A stretch of DNA of 64,000 nt, taken from the NCBI RefSeq assembly GCF_001182725.1, contig NZ_CWHU01000005.1, forward strand, positions 124,001-188,000, in the 5' to 3' direction. The notes beneath the pieces are model-generated. The model searched no databases. It was not told where the DNA came from and saw nothing but the letters and a program-made list of their open reading frames with translations. Source of the stretch: Anaerococcus jeddahensis (GTDB taxonomy: Bacteria > Bacillota > Clostridia > Tissierellales > Peptoniphilaceae). Shown piece after piece: positions 27,000-37,244 of the stretch. The stretch's first letter is position 1. Each line of letters starts with the position of its first letter. The translations under genes were made by a program, and so were the position numbers.

Positions 27000-27287
27000 A
27001 TGGCTAGATCACTAAAAAAAGGACCTTTTGTCGATGAACATTTAATGAAAAAAATTGAAGCATTAAATGAAAAAAATGACAAAAAGGTAGTTAAAACTTG
27101 GTCAAGACGTTCTACAATATTTCCTGAATTTGTAGAACATACTATAGCAGTACACGATGGCAGAAAACATGTACCAATATATATAACAGAAGATATGGTT
27201 GGACATAAACTTGGAGAGTTCGTTCCAACAAGAACTTTCAAAGGTCATGCTAAAAAAGCAACTGAAATGAAATCAAAATTAAGTTAG
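27000..27287 (+). CDS. rpsS: 30S ribosomal protein S19
   Basis: 95 residues: [26 protein letters not shown] and [16 protein letters not shown], all classic. Forms the 30S head with S13. A short GGGGG-type site lies just before the ATG. Confidence 0.98.
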   Translation: MARSLKKGPFVDEHLMKKIEALNEKNDKKVVKTWSRRSTIFPEFVEHTIAVHDGRKHVPIYITEDMVGHKLGEFVPTRTFKGHAKKATEMKSKLS

Positions 27288-27297
27288 GAGAGTATAA

Positions 27298-27645
27298 ATG
27301 GAAGTAAAAGCAACAGCTAAATATGTAAGAATATCTCCTCTTAAAGTTAATTATATATGTAGAGAAATTAGAGGTAAACAAGTAGATGAAGCACTTAACA
27401 TTTTAAGATTTACAAATAAAAAAGGTGCTAGACTACTTTCAGATGTACTAAAAAGTGCAATAGCAAATGCAGAAAACAATAACGGATTATCTAGAGAAAA
27501 TCTTATTGTTAAAAAAGCCTTCGCAAACGACGCTCCAACTATGAAAAGATGGAGACCTAAGGCAAAGGGTGCAGCTTATCCAATCCTTAAGAGATCATCT
27601 CACATAGGCGTAGTTCTTACACAAGAAGAAGTAGAGGAGGCATAA
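27298..27645 (+). CDS. rplV: 50S ribosomal protein L22
   Basis: 115 residues. [18 protein letters not shown] at the N terminus and the C-terminal extended hairpin, which lines the exit tunnel with L4, ending [20 protein letters not shown]. Two bases separate it from rpsC. Confidence 0.98.
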   Translation: MEVKATAKYVRISPLKVNYICREIRGKQVDEALNILRFTNKKGARLLSDVLKSAIANAENNNGLSRENLIVKKAFANDAPTMKRWRPKAKGAAYPILKRSSHIGVVLTQEEVEEA

Positions 27646-27647
27646 TA

Positions 27648-28373
27648 ATGGGTCAAAAAGTAAATCCTAAAGGTTTTAGAGTTGGCGTAATTAAAGAATG
27701 GGACTCTAAATGGTATGCAAATAAAAAAGACTTTTCTGAACTTTTAGTAGAAGATCATAAGATAAGACAATTAGTCAAAAAAGAAGTTTACGATGCAGGA
27801 ATTTCTGATATAGAAATTGAAAGAGCAGTAAATAACATAAAAGTTTCAGTTTACACCGGAAAACCAGGAATGGTAATAGGAAAGGGTGGAGCAGGAGTAG
27901 AAGAACTTAAGAAAAAAGTTGAAAAAATTGCTCCTGGTAAAAGAGTAATTATTAACGTTGAAGAAATCAAAAACCAAGACGTTGATGCCCAATTAGTAGC
28001 TGAAAACATTGCAGCACAACTTGAGAATCGTATCACATTTAGACGTGCTATGAAACAAGCAGTTCAAAGAACAATGAGAGCTGGAGCTGTAGGAATTAAA
28101 ACACAAGTATCTGGTAGACTTGGTGGAGCTGATATGGCAAGAAGTGAAGGATACAACGAAGGAAAAGTACCACTTCAAACACTAAGAGCAGATGTTGATT
28201 ATGGTTTTGCAGAAGCAGATACCCAATACGGTAAAATCGGATGTAAAGTTTGGATAAACAGAGGAGAAGTTCTTCCTGGAGAAAAAGCAAAAAGAATTCC
28301 AGACATCAAACAACCAAAGCAAAACAGAAGAAATAAAAGAAGACGTCCAAATAGAAGAAATGACGATAGATAA
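27648..28373 (+). CDS. rpsC: 30S ribosomal protein S3
   Basis: 241 residues. [20 protein letters not shown], a KH domain with [16 protein letters not shown] near 75, and a very basic C-terminal tail ([18 protein letters not shown]). mRNA entry-side protein of the 30S head. Confidence 0.98.
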   Translation: MGQKVNPKGFRVGVIKEWDSKWYANKKDFSELLVEDHKIRQLVKKEVYDAGISDIEIERAVNNIKVSVYTGKPGMVIGKGGAGVEELKKKVEKIAPGKRVIINVEEIKNQDVDAQLVAENIAAQLENRITFRRAMKQAVQRTMRAGAVGIKTQVSGRLGGADMARSEGYNEGKVPLQTLRADVDYGFAEADTQYGKIGCKVWINRGEVLPGEKAKRIPDIKQPKQNRRNKRRRPNRRNDDR

Positions 28374-28402
28374 TATTATTATCTCAAGGAGGAAACAAGA
28401 TT

Positions 28403-28834
28403 ATGTTAATGCCTAAAAGAGTAAAATATCGTAGACAACATAGAGGAAGAATGAAAGGTAAAGCCCAAAAAGGTAATACACTTGCTTATGGTGAATACGG
28501 ATTACAAGCACTTGGTAGCACATGGCTTACAGCAAACCAAATAGAAGCAGCAAGACGTGCTATGACAAGATATATAAAAAGAGGCGGAAATATTTGGATA
28601 AAAGTATTTCCAGATAAACCAGTATCAAAGAAGCCAGCAGAAGTAAGAATGGGATCTGGTAAAGGTGCTCCAGAATATTGGGTAGCAGTAGTAAAACCAG
28701 GCAGAATGTTGTTTGAAATGAGTGGAGTAAGCGAAGAAGTAGCAAGAGAAGCTATGAGACTTGCAGCACAAAAACTTCCAATCAAAACAAAATTCGTAAA
28801 AAGGCTTGAAGTCAAAGAAGTGGAGGAAGCTTAA
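28403..28834 (+). CDS. rplP: 50S ribosomal protein L16
   Basis: 143 residues starting [20 protein letters not shown]. It organises the A-site region of the 50S subunit. An AAGGAGG site lies upstream and the stop shares a base with the rpmC start. Confidence 0.98.
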   Translation: MLMPKRVKYRRQHRGRMKGKAQKGNTLAYGEYGLQALGSTWLTANQIEAARRAMTRYIKRGGNIWIKVFPDKPVSKKPAEVRMGSGKGAPEYWVAVVKPGRMLFEMSGVSEEVAREAMRLAAQKLPIKTKFVKRLEVKEVEEA

Positions 28835-29040
28835 TGAAAGCAGTAGAAATCAGAAAATTAAGTGAAAGCGAATTAAATAAAAAACTTTTCGATTTACAAT
28901 CTGAATTATTTAATCTTCGTTTCCAATTGGCTACAGGTCAACTAGAAAACCCAGCTGCTATTGGAAATGTAAAAAAAGATATAGCTAGAGTAAAAACAAT
29001 CCAAACAGAGAGAAAGCTCAACATAAATAAGGAGGCTTAA
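28834..29040 (+). CDS. rpmC: 50S ribosomal protein L29
   Basis: 68-residue two-helix protein: [35 protein letters not shown], and [12 protein letters not shown]. Start coupled to rplP. It sits beside L23 at the tunnel exit. Confidence 0.97.
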   Translation: MKAVEIRKLSESELNKKLFDLQSELFNLRFQLATGQLENPAAIGNVKKDIARVKTIQTERKLNINKEA

Positions 29041-29044
29041 CTTG

Positions 29045-29305
29045 ATGGAAAGAAATAGTAGAAGATCCGTTCAAGGAGTAGTTGTATCAGATAAAATGGA
29101 TAAAACAATCACAGTAAAAGTTGAAACAAAAATCCAACACCCTGTATACAAAAAAAGATTAAAAGTAAGTAAGAAATATAAAGCTCACGATGAGAACAAT
29201 GAAGCAAGAGTTGGCGATACAGTAACAATAATGGAAACTAGACCATTAGCAAAAACTAAAAGATGGAGACTAGTTAAAATTAACGAAACTGCGGTTCGTG
29301 CTTAA
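29045..29305 (+). CDS. rpsQ: 30S ribosomal protein S17
   Basis: 86 residues: [18 protein letters not shown], then [20 protein letters not shown] and [19 protein letters not shown] three bases upstream (29042) is also in frame. I chose the ATG because it lies 9 bases after GGAGG. Confidence 0.96.
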   Translation: MERNSRRSVQGVVVSDKMDKTITVKVETKIQHPVYKKRLKVSKKYKAHDENNEARVGDTVTIMETRPLAKTKRWRLVKINETAVRA

Positions 29306-29324
29306 TTAGGTAAAGGAGATTATT

Positions 29325-29693
29325 ATGATACAACAAGAATCTCGTATGAGAGTAGCAGATAACTCCGGAGCAAGAGAACTTTTAGTTATCAAAGTTCTTG
29401 GTGGAGCCGGAAGAAGATACGCAAACATTGGGGATATAGTTACATGTTCAGTTAAAAGTGCAACACCCGGTGGAGCGGTAAAAAAAGGTGAAGTTGTAAA
29501 AGCAGTTATAGTAAGAACTTCAAGAGGAGTTAAAAGAAGCGATGGATCATACATTAAATTTGATGACAACGCAGCTGTAATAGTAAAAGACGACAAAACA
29601 CCTGTAGGAACTCGTATATTCGGGCCAGTAACAAGAGAACTTCGTCATGAAGGATTCATGAGAATTATCTCACTTGCACCGGAAGTATTATAG
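29325..29693 (+). CDS. rplN: 50S ribosomal protein L14
   Basis: 122 residues: [32 protein letters not shown] and the C-terminal FGPVTRELR. It contacts 16S rRNA in an intersubunit bridge. First gene of the spc section. Confidence 0.98.
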   Translation: MIQQESRMRVADNSGARELLVIKVLGGAGRRYANIGDIVTCSVKSATPGGAVKKGEVVKAVIVRTSRGVKRSDGSYIKFDDNAAVIVKDDKTPVGTRIFGPVTRELRHEGFMRIISLAPEVL

Positions 29694-29702
29694 GAGGATT
29701 AA

Positions 29703-30011
29703 ATGCATATTAAAAAAGGCGATAAAGTCCAAGTAATATCAGGTGAATATAAAGGACACGTAGGAGAAGTTATTAAAGCATTTCCTAAGGAAAATAGAGT
29801 AATAGTTGAAGGTGCAAACATTCAAACTAAACACCAAAAAGCAAGACAAATGGGTGAAGAAAGTGGAAGAATTGAAAGAGAAGGAAAAATCTCAGCATCA
29901 AAAGTTCTACTATACTCAGAAAGCTTAAAAAAAGGTGTAAGAACATCAACTGAAATAATCGATGGAAAAAAAGTTAGAGTTTGCAAAAAAACTGACGAAA
30001 AATTCGATTAG
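29703..30011 (+). CDS. rplX: 50S ribosomal protein L24
   Basis: 102 residues with an N-terminal KOW motif ([20 protein letters not shown]). An early assembly protein that nucleates 23S folding. The usual GG-IE loop region is read as [10 protein letters not shown]. Confidence 0.97.
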   Translation: MHIKKGDKVQVISGEYKGHVGEVIKAFPKENRVIVEGANIQTKHQKARQMGEESGRIEREGKISASKVLLYSESLKKGVRTSTEIIDGKKVRVCKKTDEKFD

Positions 30012-30028
30012 ATCCAAAAGGAGTAATT

Positions 30029-30571
30029 ATGACAAGTAGATTAAAAGAAAAATACAAATCAGAAGTTGTTAAAGGTCTTGTGGATCAATTCGGTTATGAA
30101 AACTTAATGCAAGTGCCAAAACTTGAAAAAATTGTTATAAACATCGGACTTGGTGAAGCAAAAGATAACAAAAACATTTTAAACAAGGCAAAAAATGAAC
30201 TTGCACTTATTACAGGTCAACAACCAATTGAAATAAAAGCAAAAAAATCTGTATCAAACTTTAAACTAAGAGAAGGCCAACCAATTGGAACAAAGGTAAC
30301 TCTTAGAGGAGAAAAAATGTATGATTTCATGGATAAATTAATCTCAATTTCTCTACCAAGAGTTAGAGACTTCAGAGGAATCAATCCAAATTCATTCGAT
30401 GGAAGAGGAAATTATTCATTAGGAATCAAGGAACAATTAATATTCCCAGAAATTAACTTTGATGATGTTGATTTCTTACATGGTATGGATATTACTTTTG
30501 TAACAACAGCAAAAACTGATGAAGAAGCTAAAGCATTCTTAACATTAATGGGAATGCCTTACAGAAAATAA
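30029..30571 (+). CDS. rplE: 50S ribosomal protein L5
   Basis: 180 residues: [19 protein letters not shown], the [16 protein letters not shown] loop, [10 protein letters not shown] and [18 protein letters not shown]. It binds 5S rRNA and contacts P-site tRNA. Confidence 0.98.
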   Translation: MTSRLKEKYKSEVVKGLVDQFGYENLMQVPKLEKIVINIGLGEAKDNKNILNKAKNELALITGQQPIEIKAKKSVSNFKLREGQPIGTKVTLRGEKMYDFMDKLISISLPRVRDFRGINPNSFDGRGNYSLGIKEQLIFPEINFDDVDFLHGMDITFVTTAKTDEEAKAFLTLMGMPYRK

Positions 30572-30582
30572 AGGAGCAAAAA

Positions 30583-30768
30583 ATGGCAAGAAAGTCAATG
30601 ATTGCGAAACAAAAAAGAAAGCCAAAATATAGTACAAGAGCATATTCAAGATGCAAGATTTGTGGAAGACCACATTCTGTATTAAGAAAATACGGTATTT
30701 GCCGTGTATGCTTTAGAGAGCTCGCAAACAAAGGTGAAATTCCTGGAGTAAGGAAAGCAAGCTGGTAA
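30583..30768 (+). CDS. rpsN: 30S ribosomal protein S14 type Z
   Basis: 61-residue zinc form with CKICGRPHS and GICRVCFRE, two CxxC pairs that hold Zn. The short zinc type is usual in Firmicutes. Confidence 0.98.
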   Translation: MARKSMIAKQKRKPKYSTRAYSRCKICGRPHSVLRKYGICRVCFRELANKGEIPGVRKASW

Positions 30769-30786
30769 GTTAGGAGGAAAATAATT

Positions 30787-31182
30787 ATGATGACAGATCC
30801 AATTGCGGATATGCTAACAAGAATAAGAAATGGTAACAAAGCTAATCATACATCTGTAAGCTTACCATCTTCTAATGAGAAACGTGCTATTGCTCAAATT
30901 CTATTAGACGAAGGTTACATCAAAGGATTTGATGTGGAAGAGGACAATAAGCAAGGTATTCTTACAATAGACTTGAAATACGCAGAAGAAGGCGAAAAAG
31001 TTATAACAGGACTTAGAAGAATTTCTAAACCAGGATTAAGAGTTTATGTTAAAGCAAACGAAGTACCAAAAGTTTTGGATGGACTTGGAATTGCAATAAT
31101 CTCAACATCAAAAGGACTATTAACAGATAAAGCTGCAAGAGAATTAAATGTCGGCGGCGAAGTTATGTGTTATGTATGGTAA
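30787..31182 (+). CDS. rpsH: 30S ribosomal protein S8
   Basis: 131 residues: [15 protein letters not shown] and the C-terminal [20 protein letters not shown]. In E. coli S8 represses the spc operon. A second ATG follows directly at 30790; the first has better spacing from GGAGG (30773-30777). Confidence 0.98.
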   Translation: MMTDPIADMLTRIRNGNKANHTSVSLPSSNEKRAIAQILLDEGYIKGFDVEEDNKQGILTIDLKYAEEGEKVITGLRRISKPGLRVYVKANEVPKVLDGLGIAIISTSKGLLTDKAARELNVGGEVMCYVW

Positions 31183-31192
31183 GGAGGAATAA

Positions 31193-31732
31193 ATGTCAAG
31201 AATAGGTAAAAAACCAATTGAAATCCCTTCTGGAGTAACTATTGATGTTAAAGACAATTTGGTTACAGTAAAAGGACCAAAAGGTGAAGATTCTCAATTA
31301 GTATCAAAAAACTTGAAACTTGAACAAAAAGACAATGAGTTATGTGTAATTGCTTCTGAAAATCCTACAAAAATCGAAAATCAAGAACATGGTCTTTACA
31401 GATCATTAATTGCTAATATGGTTTTGGGAGTAACAGAAGGTTATCAAAAAACTCTACAAATAGAAGGAACAGGATACAGAGCCCAAAAACAAGGTAAAAC
31501 TTTAGTAATGAACTTAGGTTTTTCTCACCAAGTTAAAATGGACGATCCTGAAGGTATTGAAGTAGAAGTTCCTAACGATAGAACTATCCTAGTAAAAGGA
31601 ACAAATAAGCAACTTGTCGGACAATATGCAGCAAATATCAGAAGATGGAGAAAACCTGAACCATATAAGGGTAAGGGAATCCGTTATGAAGGTGAGCATA
31701 TTAGAAGAAAAGTTGGTAAGACAGGTAAGTAG
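31193..31732 (+). CDS. rplF: 50S ribosomal protein L6
   Basis: 179 residues, two duplicated alpha/beta domains: MSRIGKKPIEIPSGVTI, VKGPKGE, and the C-terminal IRRWRKPEPYKGKGIRYEGE. Located near the factor-binding site. Confidence 0.98.
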   Translation: MSRIGKKPIEIPSGVTIDVKDNLVTVKGPKGEDSQLVSKNLKLEQKDNELCVIASENPTKIENQEHGLYRSLIANMVLGVTEGYQKTLQIEGTGYRAQKQGKTLVMNLGFSHQVKMDDPEGIEVEVPNDRTILVKGTNKQLVGQYAANIRRWRKPEPYKGKGIRYEGEHIRRKVGKTGK

Positions 31733-31741
31733 GGGGCAATA

Positions 31742-32107
31742 ATGGCTAAAAAAACTAAAGAGCAAAGATTAAAAACTCGTAAGTACAGAGTTAGAAATAA
31801 AGTCAGTGGAACTGCTCAAAAACCAAGACTTAGTGTCTACAAATCAAATACTAATATATACGCACAATTAATTGATGATGATGCACAAGTAACTCTTGCA
31901 AGTGCAAACACATTACAAAAAGAAGTAAACGAAGGTTTAGAAAATTGTGCAAACATAGAAGCTGCAACAAAAGTTGGCGAAATGATAGCAAAAGTTGCAC
32001 TTGATAAAGGAATCGAAGAGGTTGTTTTTGATAGAAACGGATATCTTTATCACGGAAAAGTAAAAGCCCTAGCTGAAGCAGCAAGAGAAAATGGTCTTAA
32101 GTTTTAA
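31742..32107 (+). CDS. rplR: 50S ribosomal protein L18
   Basis: 121 residues: basic N-terminal [37 protein letters not shown] and the C-terminal [20 protein letters not shown]. 5S rRNA-binding. Confidence 0.98.
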   Translation: MAKKTKEQRLKTRKYRVRNKVSGTAQKPRLSVYKSNTNIYAQLIDDDAQVTLASANTLQKEVNEGLENCANIEAATKVGEMIAKVALDKGIEEVVFDRNGYLYHGKVKALAEAARENGLKF

Positions 32108-32122
32108 CGAGGGAGGATTTAG

Positions 32123-32629
32123 ATGTATTTATTAAAACAAGATGTAGACAAACTAAACCTCGAAGATAGAGTAGTTAGTATAAATAGAGTTGCGAAAACT
32201 GTAAAAGGTGGACGTAACATGAGATTTGCTGCCCTAGTGGTAGTAGGAGATCAAAATGGACATGTAGGTGTAGGAACAGGAAAAGCTACAGAAGTTCCTG
32301 AAGCTATAAGAAAAGCAACAGAAGATGGAAAAAAACACATGGTTACAGTTCCTATAGTAAACACTACAGTTCCACACAGAATATTGGCAAACAAAGGTGC
32401 AGGATCTGTACTATTAATGCCAGCTAAAGAAGGTACAGGAATAATAGCTGGTGGACCAGTTCGTGCTATCTGTGAACTTGCAGGATACAAGGATATCAGA
32501 GCTAAAAACTTAGGTTCATCAAATCCAAAAAATATCATTAATGCTTGCTTAAAAGCTTTCGCTTCTATGAAAACTGTAGAAGAAGTTGCAAGATTACGTG
32601 GTAAATCAATAGAAGAATTCGATTATTAA
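32123..32629 (+). CDS. rpsE: 30S ribosomal protein S5
   Basis: 168 residues: [39 protein letters not shown] and [20 protein letters not shown]. It controls decoding fidelity with S4 and S12. Confidence 0.98.
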   Translation: MYLLKQDVDKLNLEDRVVSINRVAKTVKGGRNMRFAALVVVGDQNGHVGVGTGKATEVPEAIRKATEDGKKHMVTVPIVNTTVPHRILANKGAGSVLLMPAKEGTGIIAGGPVRAICELAGYKDIRAKNLGSSNPKNIINACLKAFASMKTVEEVARLRGKSIEEFDY

Positions 32630-32639
32630 GGAGTATTCT

Positions 32640-32822
32640 ATGGCAAAAGTTGAAATCAAATTAAAAAAATCCTTCATAGGCAGAAAAGACGATCAAATAG
32701 CTACAGCAAAAGCACTAGGTCTTAGAAAGATTGGTCAAACAGTAGTTAGAGAAGACAATTCTGCATTAAGAGGAATGATAAACAAAATTCCATTTATGTT
32801 GGAAGTTAAAGAATTAAGCTAG
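32640..32822 (+). CDS. rpmD: 50S ribosomal protein L30
   Basis: 60 residues: [35 protein letters not shown], typical of the short bacterial L30. 10 bp after rpsE, AAGGAG before the ATG. Confidence 0.97.
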   Translation: MAKVEIKLKKSFIGRKDDQIATAKALGLRKIGQTVVREDNSALRGMINKIPFMLEVKELS

Positions 32823-32832
32823 GAGGTGTAAA

Positions 32833-33276
32833 ATGAAACTTCACGATTTAAAACCTAACCAAAAGCTAAAAACAAAAAATAGAAAAGGTAGAGGTCCAGG
32901 AAGTGGAAACGGAACTAGAGCAGGTCGTGGTCAAGACGGACAAAACTCAAGAAGCGGTGGCGGAGTTAGACCAGGATTTGAAGGTGGACAAATGCCACTA
33001 TTTAGACGTCTTCCAAAAAGAGGATTTAAAAATATCAATAGAAAAGAATACGAAACAATCAATGTTTGCGATTTAGATATTTTTGAAGACGGAACAGAAG
33101 TTACACCTGAACTACTATTCGAAAATAAAATTTTAAATAAAAATAAAGCAAAAGCTGGAATTAAAATTCTAGGTGACGGCGAAATCACAAAGAAATTAAC
33201 AGTAAAAGCTCACAAATTTACAAAATCAGCAGAAGAAAAAATCACAGCCCAAGGGGGAAAGGCTGAGGTGATCTAA
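32833..33276 (+). CDS. rplO: 50S ribosomal protein L15
   Basis: 147 residues. Glycine-rich N-terminal extension [20 protein letters not shown] and [20 protein letters not shown], then the globular C-terminal half. The last base of its stop is the first base of secY. Confidence 0.98.
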   Translation: MKLHDLKPNQKLKTKNRKGRGPGSGNGTRAGRGQDGQNSRSGGGVRPGFEGGQMPLFRRLPKRGFKNINRKEYETINVCDLDIFEDGTEVTPELLFENKILNKNKAKAGIKILGDGEITKKLTVKAHKFTKSAEEKITAQGGKAEVI

Positions 33277-34547
33277 TGTTTGATACATTAAAAAGAGCTT
33301 GGGGTGAAGAAGAAATAAGAAAAAAATTCTACTTCACTCTCGTGATGTTATTTATCTATAGACTAGGAAATAACATCCCAATTCCATTTATAGACGCACA
33401 AAAGTTAGCTGCAGCATATAAAGGAATGGAAGGAACCCTTGTTGATTATTTAAATATGTTAACAGGTGGTGGACTTTCTACCCTTTCAATATTCGCTCTA
33501 GGAGTACAACCTTACATTACAGCATCAATCGTAATGCAATTACTCACAGTTGTAATACCTAGACTTGAAGAGCTAACAAAAGAAGGCGAAGCAGGAAGAA
33601 AAACTATACAAAAATATACAAGATATATGACAATATTTCTTGCAATATTTCAAGCTATAGCAATAACAAACGGATTATATGGAGCAGCATTATCATCTGC
33701 AACATCATTCCAAAAAATAGTTATGAATGTAGTTCTAATCGGTGGAACAATGCTTGTTACATGGATGGGAGAAACCATAACTGAAAAAGGAATTGGAAAT
33801 GGTGTATCAATTATAATCTTCATGGGTATTATAGCAAACGTACCAAAAACACTAAAAACATGGAAAACTGGACTTCATTACAGCACAATTTCTTGGGTAT
33901 CAATCCTAATAATGGCAATTGTAGTAATTTTTATAGTAGTATTTACAGTAAGAATTACAGAAGGTGAGAGAAAAATTCCAGTTCAATATGCAAAAAGAGT
34001 TGTTGGAAGAAAAATGTATGGTGGACAATCAACTCATATTCCAGTAAAAGTAAATATGAGTGGAGTAATGCCAATAATCTTTGCATCAGCAGTATTAGCG
34101 ATACCATCAACAATCTCATTATTTATGGGAAAAACTAATGGAGGATTAAACCAATTCTTCAGCAAATCAAGCTATGGTTTTATAATTTATCTTGTAGTTC
34201 AAGCAGTATTGATATTAGTATTTGCTTACTTCTACAACATGATACAATTTAATACAGTTGAATATGCAAAACAACTCCAACAAAACGGAGGTTTTATTCC
34301 AGGAATAAGACCAGGAAAACCAACTAGCGATTACCTAGCAAAAGTTGGAAACAAAATAACATTTATTGGTGCTATTTCGTTAGCTTTACTTACAATAGTA
34401 CCAGCTCTATCATCAAGATTTTTAGGACTAAACTTATCATTTGGTGGAAGTTCAGTAATAATCGTTGTTGGTGTAATACTTGAAACAGTGAAACAAATAG
34501 AAGCAATGCTTACTATGAAAAACTATAAAGGATTTTTAAATAGGTAA
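33276..34547 (+). CDS. secY: Protein translocase subunit SecY
   Basis: 423 residues with ten hydrophobic segments. GIQPY-type plug region (ALGVQPYITASIVMQLL), cytoplasmic loop with ERKIPVQYAKRVVGRKMYGG and the FNTVEYAKQLQQNGGFIPGI segment are all conserved. Central channel of Sec export; the secreted surface protein at 21.2 kb would pass through it. Start fused to the rplO stop (TAATG). Confidence 0.98.
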   Translation: MFDTLKRAWGEEEIRKKFYFTLVMLFIYRLGNNIPIPFIDAQKLAAAYKGMEGTLVDYLNMLTGGGLSTLSIFALGVQPYITASIVMQLLTVVIPRLEELTKEGEAGRKTIQKYTRYMTIFLAIFQAIAITNGLYGAALSSATSFQKIVMNVVLIGGTMLVTWMGETITEKGIGNGVSIIIFMGIIANVPKTLKTWKTGLHYSTISWVSILIMAIVVIFIVVFTVRITEGERKIPVQYAKRVVGRKMYGGQSTHIPVKVNMSGVMPIIFASAVLAIPSTISLFMGKTNGGLNQFFSKSSYGFIIYLVVQAVLILVFAYFYNMIQFNTVEYAKQLQQNGGFIPGIRPGKPTSDYLAKVGNKITFIGAISLALLTIVPALSSRFLGLNLSFGGSSVIIVVGVILETVKQIEAMLTMKNYKGFLNR

Positions 34548-34551
34548 TATT

Positions 34552-35196
34552 ATGAATATCATATTGTTAGGCCCTCCGGGAGCAGGAAAAGGAACACAAG
34601 CAGAAAGATTAATCAAACAATTAAATGCAGTTCAAATATCAACAGGTGATATATTTAGAACAAATATAAAAAACAATACACCTTTAGGAGCTAAGGCAAA
34701 AGAATACATTAACAAAGGTCAATTAGTTCCAGATGAATTAACAATAGATTTAGTTTGGGATGCCTTAGATAAAGTAGAAGACGAAAAAAGCGTACTTCTT
34801 GATGGTTTTCCAAGAAATATTACTCAAGCCGAAGCACTTGATGAAGGAATGCAAAAAAGAGATAAGAAGATTGATAAGGTAATAAATATCAATGTACCTG
34901 AAGATGTAATTATTGAAAGAATATCTGGAAGAAGAGTAAATGTGTCAACCGGAAAAGTTTATCACATCAAATTCAACCCTCCTAAAGTTGAAGGAATTGA
35001 TGATGAAACTGGAGAAAAATTAATCCAAAGAGAAGATGACACAGAAAAAGCAGTAAAACAAAGACTTGATGTTTACAACAAACAAACATCAGTTTTGATT
35101 GATTACTACGACAAAAAAGGTATATTAGTTACTATTGACGGTGCAAAAACTCCTGATGAAGTTTTTGATCAAATTAAAAAAAGTTTAGAAAAATAA
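34552..35196 (+). CDS. adk: Adenylate kinase
   Basis: 214 residues, long form. P-loop GPPGAGKGTQAE at 7-18, STGDIFR, LLDGFPRN, and the lid GRRVNVSTGKVYHIKFNPPK. The lid has no cysteines, so it is the zinc-free type usual in Gram-negatives, whereas many Firmicutes carry a four-Cys zinc lid. Balances AMP, ADP and ATP. The expected map gene does not follow; 35197-35362 holds no supported gene. Confidence 0.97.
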   Translation: MNIILLGPPGAGKGTQAERLIKQLNAVQISTGDIFRTNIKNNTPLGAKAKEYINKGQLVPDELTIDLVWDALDKVEDEKSVLLDGFPRNITQAEALDEGMQKRDKKIDKVININVPEDVIIERISGRRVNVSTGKVYHIKFNPPKVEGIDDETGEKLIQREDDTEKAVKQRLDVYNKQTSVLIDYYDKKGILVTIDGAKTPDEVFDQIKKSLEK

Positions 35197-35362
35197 GATA
35201 AAAAATATTAACAAATATGCTAAATTTTTCAATGAATTACAAAATCGAAAACGAGATAAAGATAGAGTCTTTCATTAAAGATATCTTGATTATGTCTTGT
35301 TGTAAAAAGAATCAATCAGACATTAATAGATCAAAATAAAAAGAAAAGGAGAGATTTTATCG

Positions 35363-35581
35363 ATGTCAAAAAAAGATGCTATAGAAGTAACAGGAGTAGT
35401 TAGAGAAGCTCTACCAAATGCAATATTTAAAGTAGAACTAGAAAATGGCCATGAAATACAAGCACATATTTCAGGAAAGTTAAGAATGAACTACATTAGA
35501 ATATTACCAGGAGATACAGTTACAGTTGAGTTATCTCCATACGATCTTACTCAAGGCAGAATTACTTGGAGACGAAAATAG
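35363..35581 (+). CDS. infA: Translation initiation factor IF-1
   Basis: 72 residues, single OB-fold S1 domain: [40 protein letters not shown] and [20 protein letters not shown]. It binds the 30S A site during initiation. A GGAGAG site lies upstream. Confidence 0.98.
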   Translation: MSKKDAIEVTGVVREALPNAIFKVELENGHEIQAHISGKLRMNYIRILPGDTVTVELSPYDLTQGRITWRRK

Positions 35582-35725
35582 TCACGGAAGTGTTAAAGAT
35601 TTTGAAAAAATCTTTAATTTTCGAGGCGAATGAAATGAGCCCGAAAAACTAAGCGAGCGAAGCGAGAGGAAACTTTAAGTTGACTATTTGATAAACAAGT
35701 TTAGATAAAGAAAGAGAGAACGATA
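35582..35725. repeat. Inserted-looking structured spacer between infA and rpmJ
   Basis: 144 bp with no gene. It contains a perfect 11-bp hairpin (TTAAAGATTTT/AAAATCTTTAA, around 35593-35617) and a GC-richer patch with GAGGCGAATGAAATGAG and GCGAGCGAAGCGAGAGG. Imperfect inverted ends are GTCACGGAAGTGTTAAAG on the left and CTTTAAGTTGAC on the right. The style resembles the dispersed elements elsewhere in the window, but the ends differ. Neighbouring spacers in this cluster are about 10 bp. Confidence 0.4.
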
Positions 35726-35839
35726 ATGAAAGTTAGAGCATCAGTAAAAAAAATGTGTGATAAATGCAAAATTATCAAAAGAAACGGTAAAGTTATGGTA
35801 ATTTGCGAAAATCCAAAACATAAACAAAGACAAGGTTAA
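35726..35839 (+). CDS. rpmJ: 50S ribosomal protein L36
   Basis: 37 residues: [20 protein letters not shown], then [13 protein letters not shown]. The Cys/Cys/Cys/His zinc ribbon is intact (C+ form). ATG at 35726, TAA at 35837. Missing from many short-ORF screens because of its size, but the family match is unambiguous. Confidence 0.97.
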   Translation: MKVRASVKKMCDKCKIIKRNGKVMVICENPKHKQRQG

Positions 35840-35850
35840 GGAGGTATTAG

Positions 35851-36192
35851 ATGCCAAGAATAGCTGGTATAGACTTACCTAGAGAAAAAAGAGCAGAAAT
35901 TGGATTAACTTATATTTATGGTATAGGAAAATCTTCAGCACAAGAAATTTTGGAAAAAGCAGGAATCAATCCTGATACAAAAATGAAAGACCTTACAGAA
36001 GGTGAATTAGGAAAAATTCGTGAGATATTAGACGACTATACAATCGAAGGTGATTTAAGACGTGAAGTATCTATGAATATTAGAAACCTTAGAGAAATTA
36101 ATTGCTACAGAGGAATTAGACACAAAAGAGGTTTACCTGTAAGAGGTCAAAATACAAAGAATAACGCTAGAACTAGAAAAGGAAGACATTAG
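35851..36192 (+). CDS. rpsM: 30S ribosomal protein S13
   Basis: 113 residues, slightly short of the usual ~120. [27 protein letters not shown], and the basic tail [20 protein letters not shown] that contacts P-site tRNA. First gene of the alpha section; AAGGAGGT site upstream. Confidence 0.98.
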   Translation: MPRIAGIDLPREKRAEIGLTYIYGIGKSSAQEILEKAGINPDTKMKDLTEGELGKIREILDDYTIEGDLRREVSMNIRNLREINCYRGIRHKRGLPVRGQNTKNNARTRKGRH

Positions 36193-36200
36193 GAGGAGAT

Positions 36201-36605
36201 ATGGCAGCAAAGACTAAAAAATCTTCTGCTAAAAGAGGTAGAAGAAGAGTTAAAAAGAATGTCGAAAGAGGACAAGCTCATATCAATTCAACATTCAACA
36301 ATACAATGGTAACTTTGACAGATGCACAAGGAAATGCCTTATCATGGGCTAGTGCTGGACAATTAGGTTTTAGAGGATCAAGAAAATCAACTCCTTTTGC
36401 AGCACAAGAAGCAGCTTTAGAAGCAGCTAAAAAAGCTATGGAATATGGCCTTAAAAGTGTAGAAGTATTTGTTAAAGGACCTGGTTCAGGAAGAGAATCT
36501 GCAATTAGAAGCTTACAAGCTGCAGGACTTGAAGTAACAATGATAAAAGATGTAACACCAATTCCTCACAATGGTTGCAGACCACCTAAGAGAAGAAGAG
36601 TTTAA
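36201..36605 (+). CDS. rpsK: 30S ribosomal protein S11
   Basis: 134 residues: basic N-terminal tail, [34 protein letters not shown], and the C-terminal [16 protein letters not shown]. Platform protein near the E site. Confidence 0.98.
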   Translation: MAAKTKKSSAKRGRRRVKKNVERGQAHINSTFNNTMVTLTDAQGNALSWASAGQLGFRGSRKSTPFAAQEAALEAAKKAMEYGLKSVEVFVKGPGSGRESAIRSLQAAGLEVTMIKDVTPIPHNGCRPPKRRRV

Positions 36606-36617
36606 TAAGGAGAAACT

Positions 36618-37211
36618 ATGGCAGTAAGCAGAGATCCAATATTTAAAAGATGTAGAAGCTTAGGAATTAGCCCAGCATATTTAGGTTACTCAGGAGAATC
36701 AAAAAGATCAAACTCTAATCAAAGAAGAAAACTTAGTGAATATGGTATGCAACAAAGGGAAAAACAAAAAGCTAAATTCATCTACGGAGTAAGTGAGAAA
36801 AAATTTAGAGGCTACTATGAAAAAGCTTCAAAAATGCAAGGACAAACAGGTGAAAACTTAATAATCCTTTGTGAAAGAAGACTTGACAATATAGCTTTTA
36901 GATCTGGACTTGCAAGAACTAGAAGAGAAGCAAGACAAATCGTTACACACGGACATTTATTATTAAATGGAAAAAGTGTTGATATCCCATCAATTCTTGT
37001 AAATGAAGGCGATGTAATTGAAGTTAAAGAAAAATCTAGATCAAGCCAATTATTTAAGGCTATTAAAGAAACAAACCAATCATTTGGTGTAGTTTCATGG
37101 TTAGATTCAGATTTAGAAAACTTAAAGGTAAAAGTTACAAACTTCCCAACAAGAGAAGATATAGATATACCTGTAGAAGAACGTATGATTGTTGAGTTCT
37201 ATTCTAAATAG
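36618..37211 (+). CDS. rpsD: 30S ribosomal protein S4
   Basis: 197 residues: S4 N-terminal domain (ISPAYLGYSGESKRSNSNQR) and S4 RNA-binding domain ERRLDNIAFRSGLARTRREA near 92, HGHLLLNGKSVDIPS. No N-terminal zinc cysteine quartet is visible, so it is the C- type. S4 can repress the alpha operon in other bacteria. Confidence 0.98.
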   Translation: MAVSRDPIFKRCRSLGISPAYLGYSGESKRSNSNQRRKLSEYGMQQREKQKAKFIYGVSEKKFRGYYEKASKMQGQTGENLIILCERRLDNIAFRSGLARTRREARQIVTHGHLLLNGKSVDIPSILVNEGDVIEVKEKSRSSQLFKAIKETNQSFGVVSWLDSDLENLKVKVTNFPTREDIDIPVEERMIVEFYSK

Positions 37212-37244
37212 AATTAGTTAAATTGTTAGAACTAAGGAGATACA

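Noticed and set aside
26801..27241. 146-codon minus-strand open frame
   Set aside because: Antisense across rplB and rpsS, both unambiguous ribosomal genes.
35232..35339. 35-codon frame between adk and infA
   Set aside because: No ribosome-binding site and no similarity to map or to KOW proteins usually found here.
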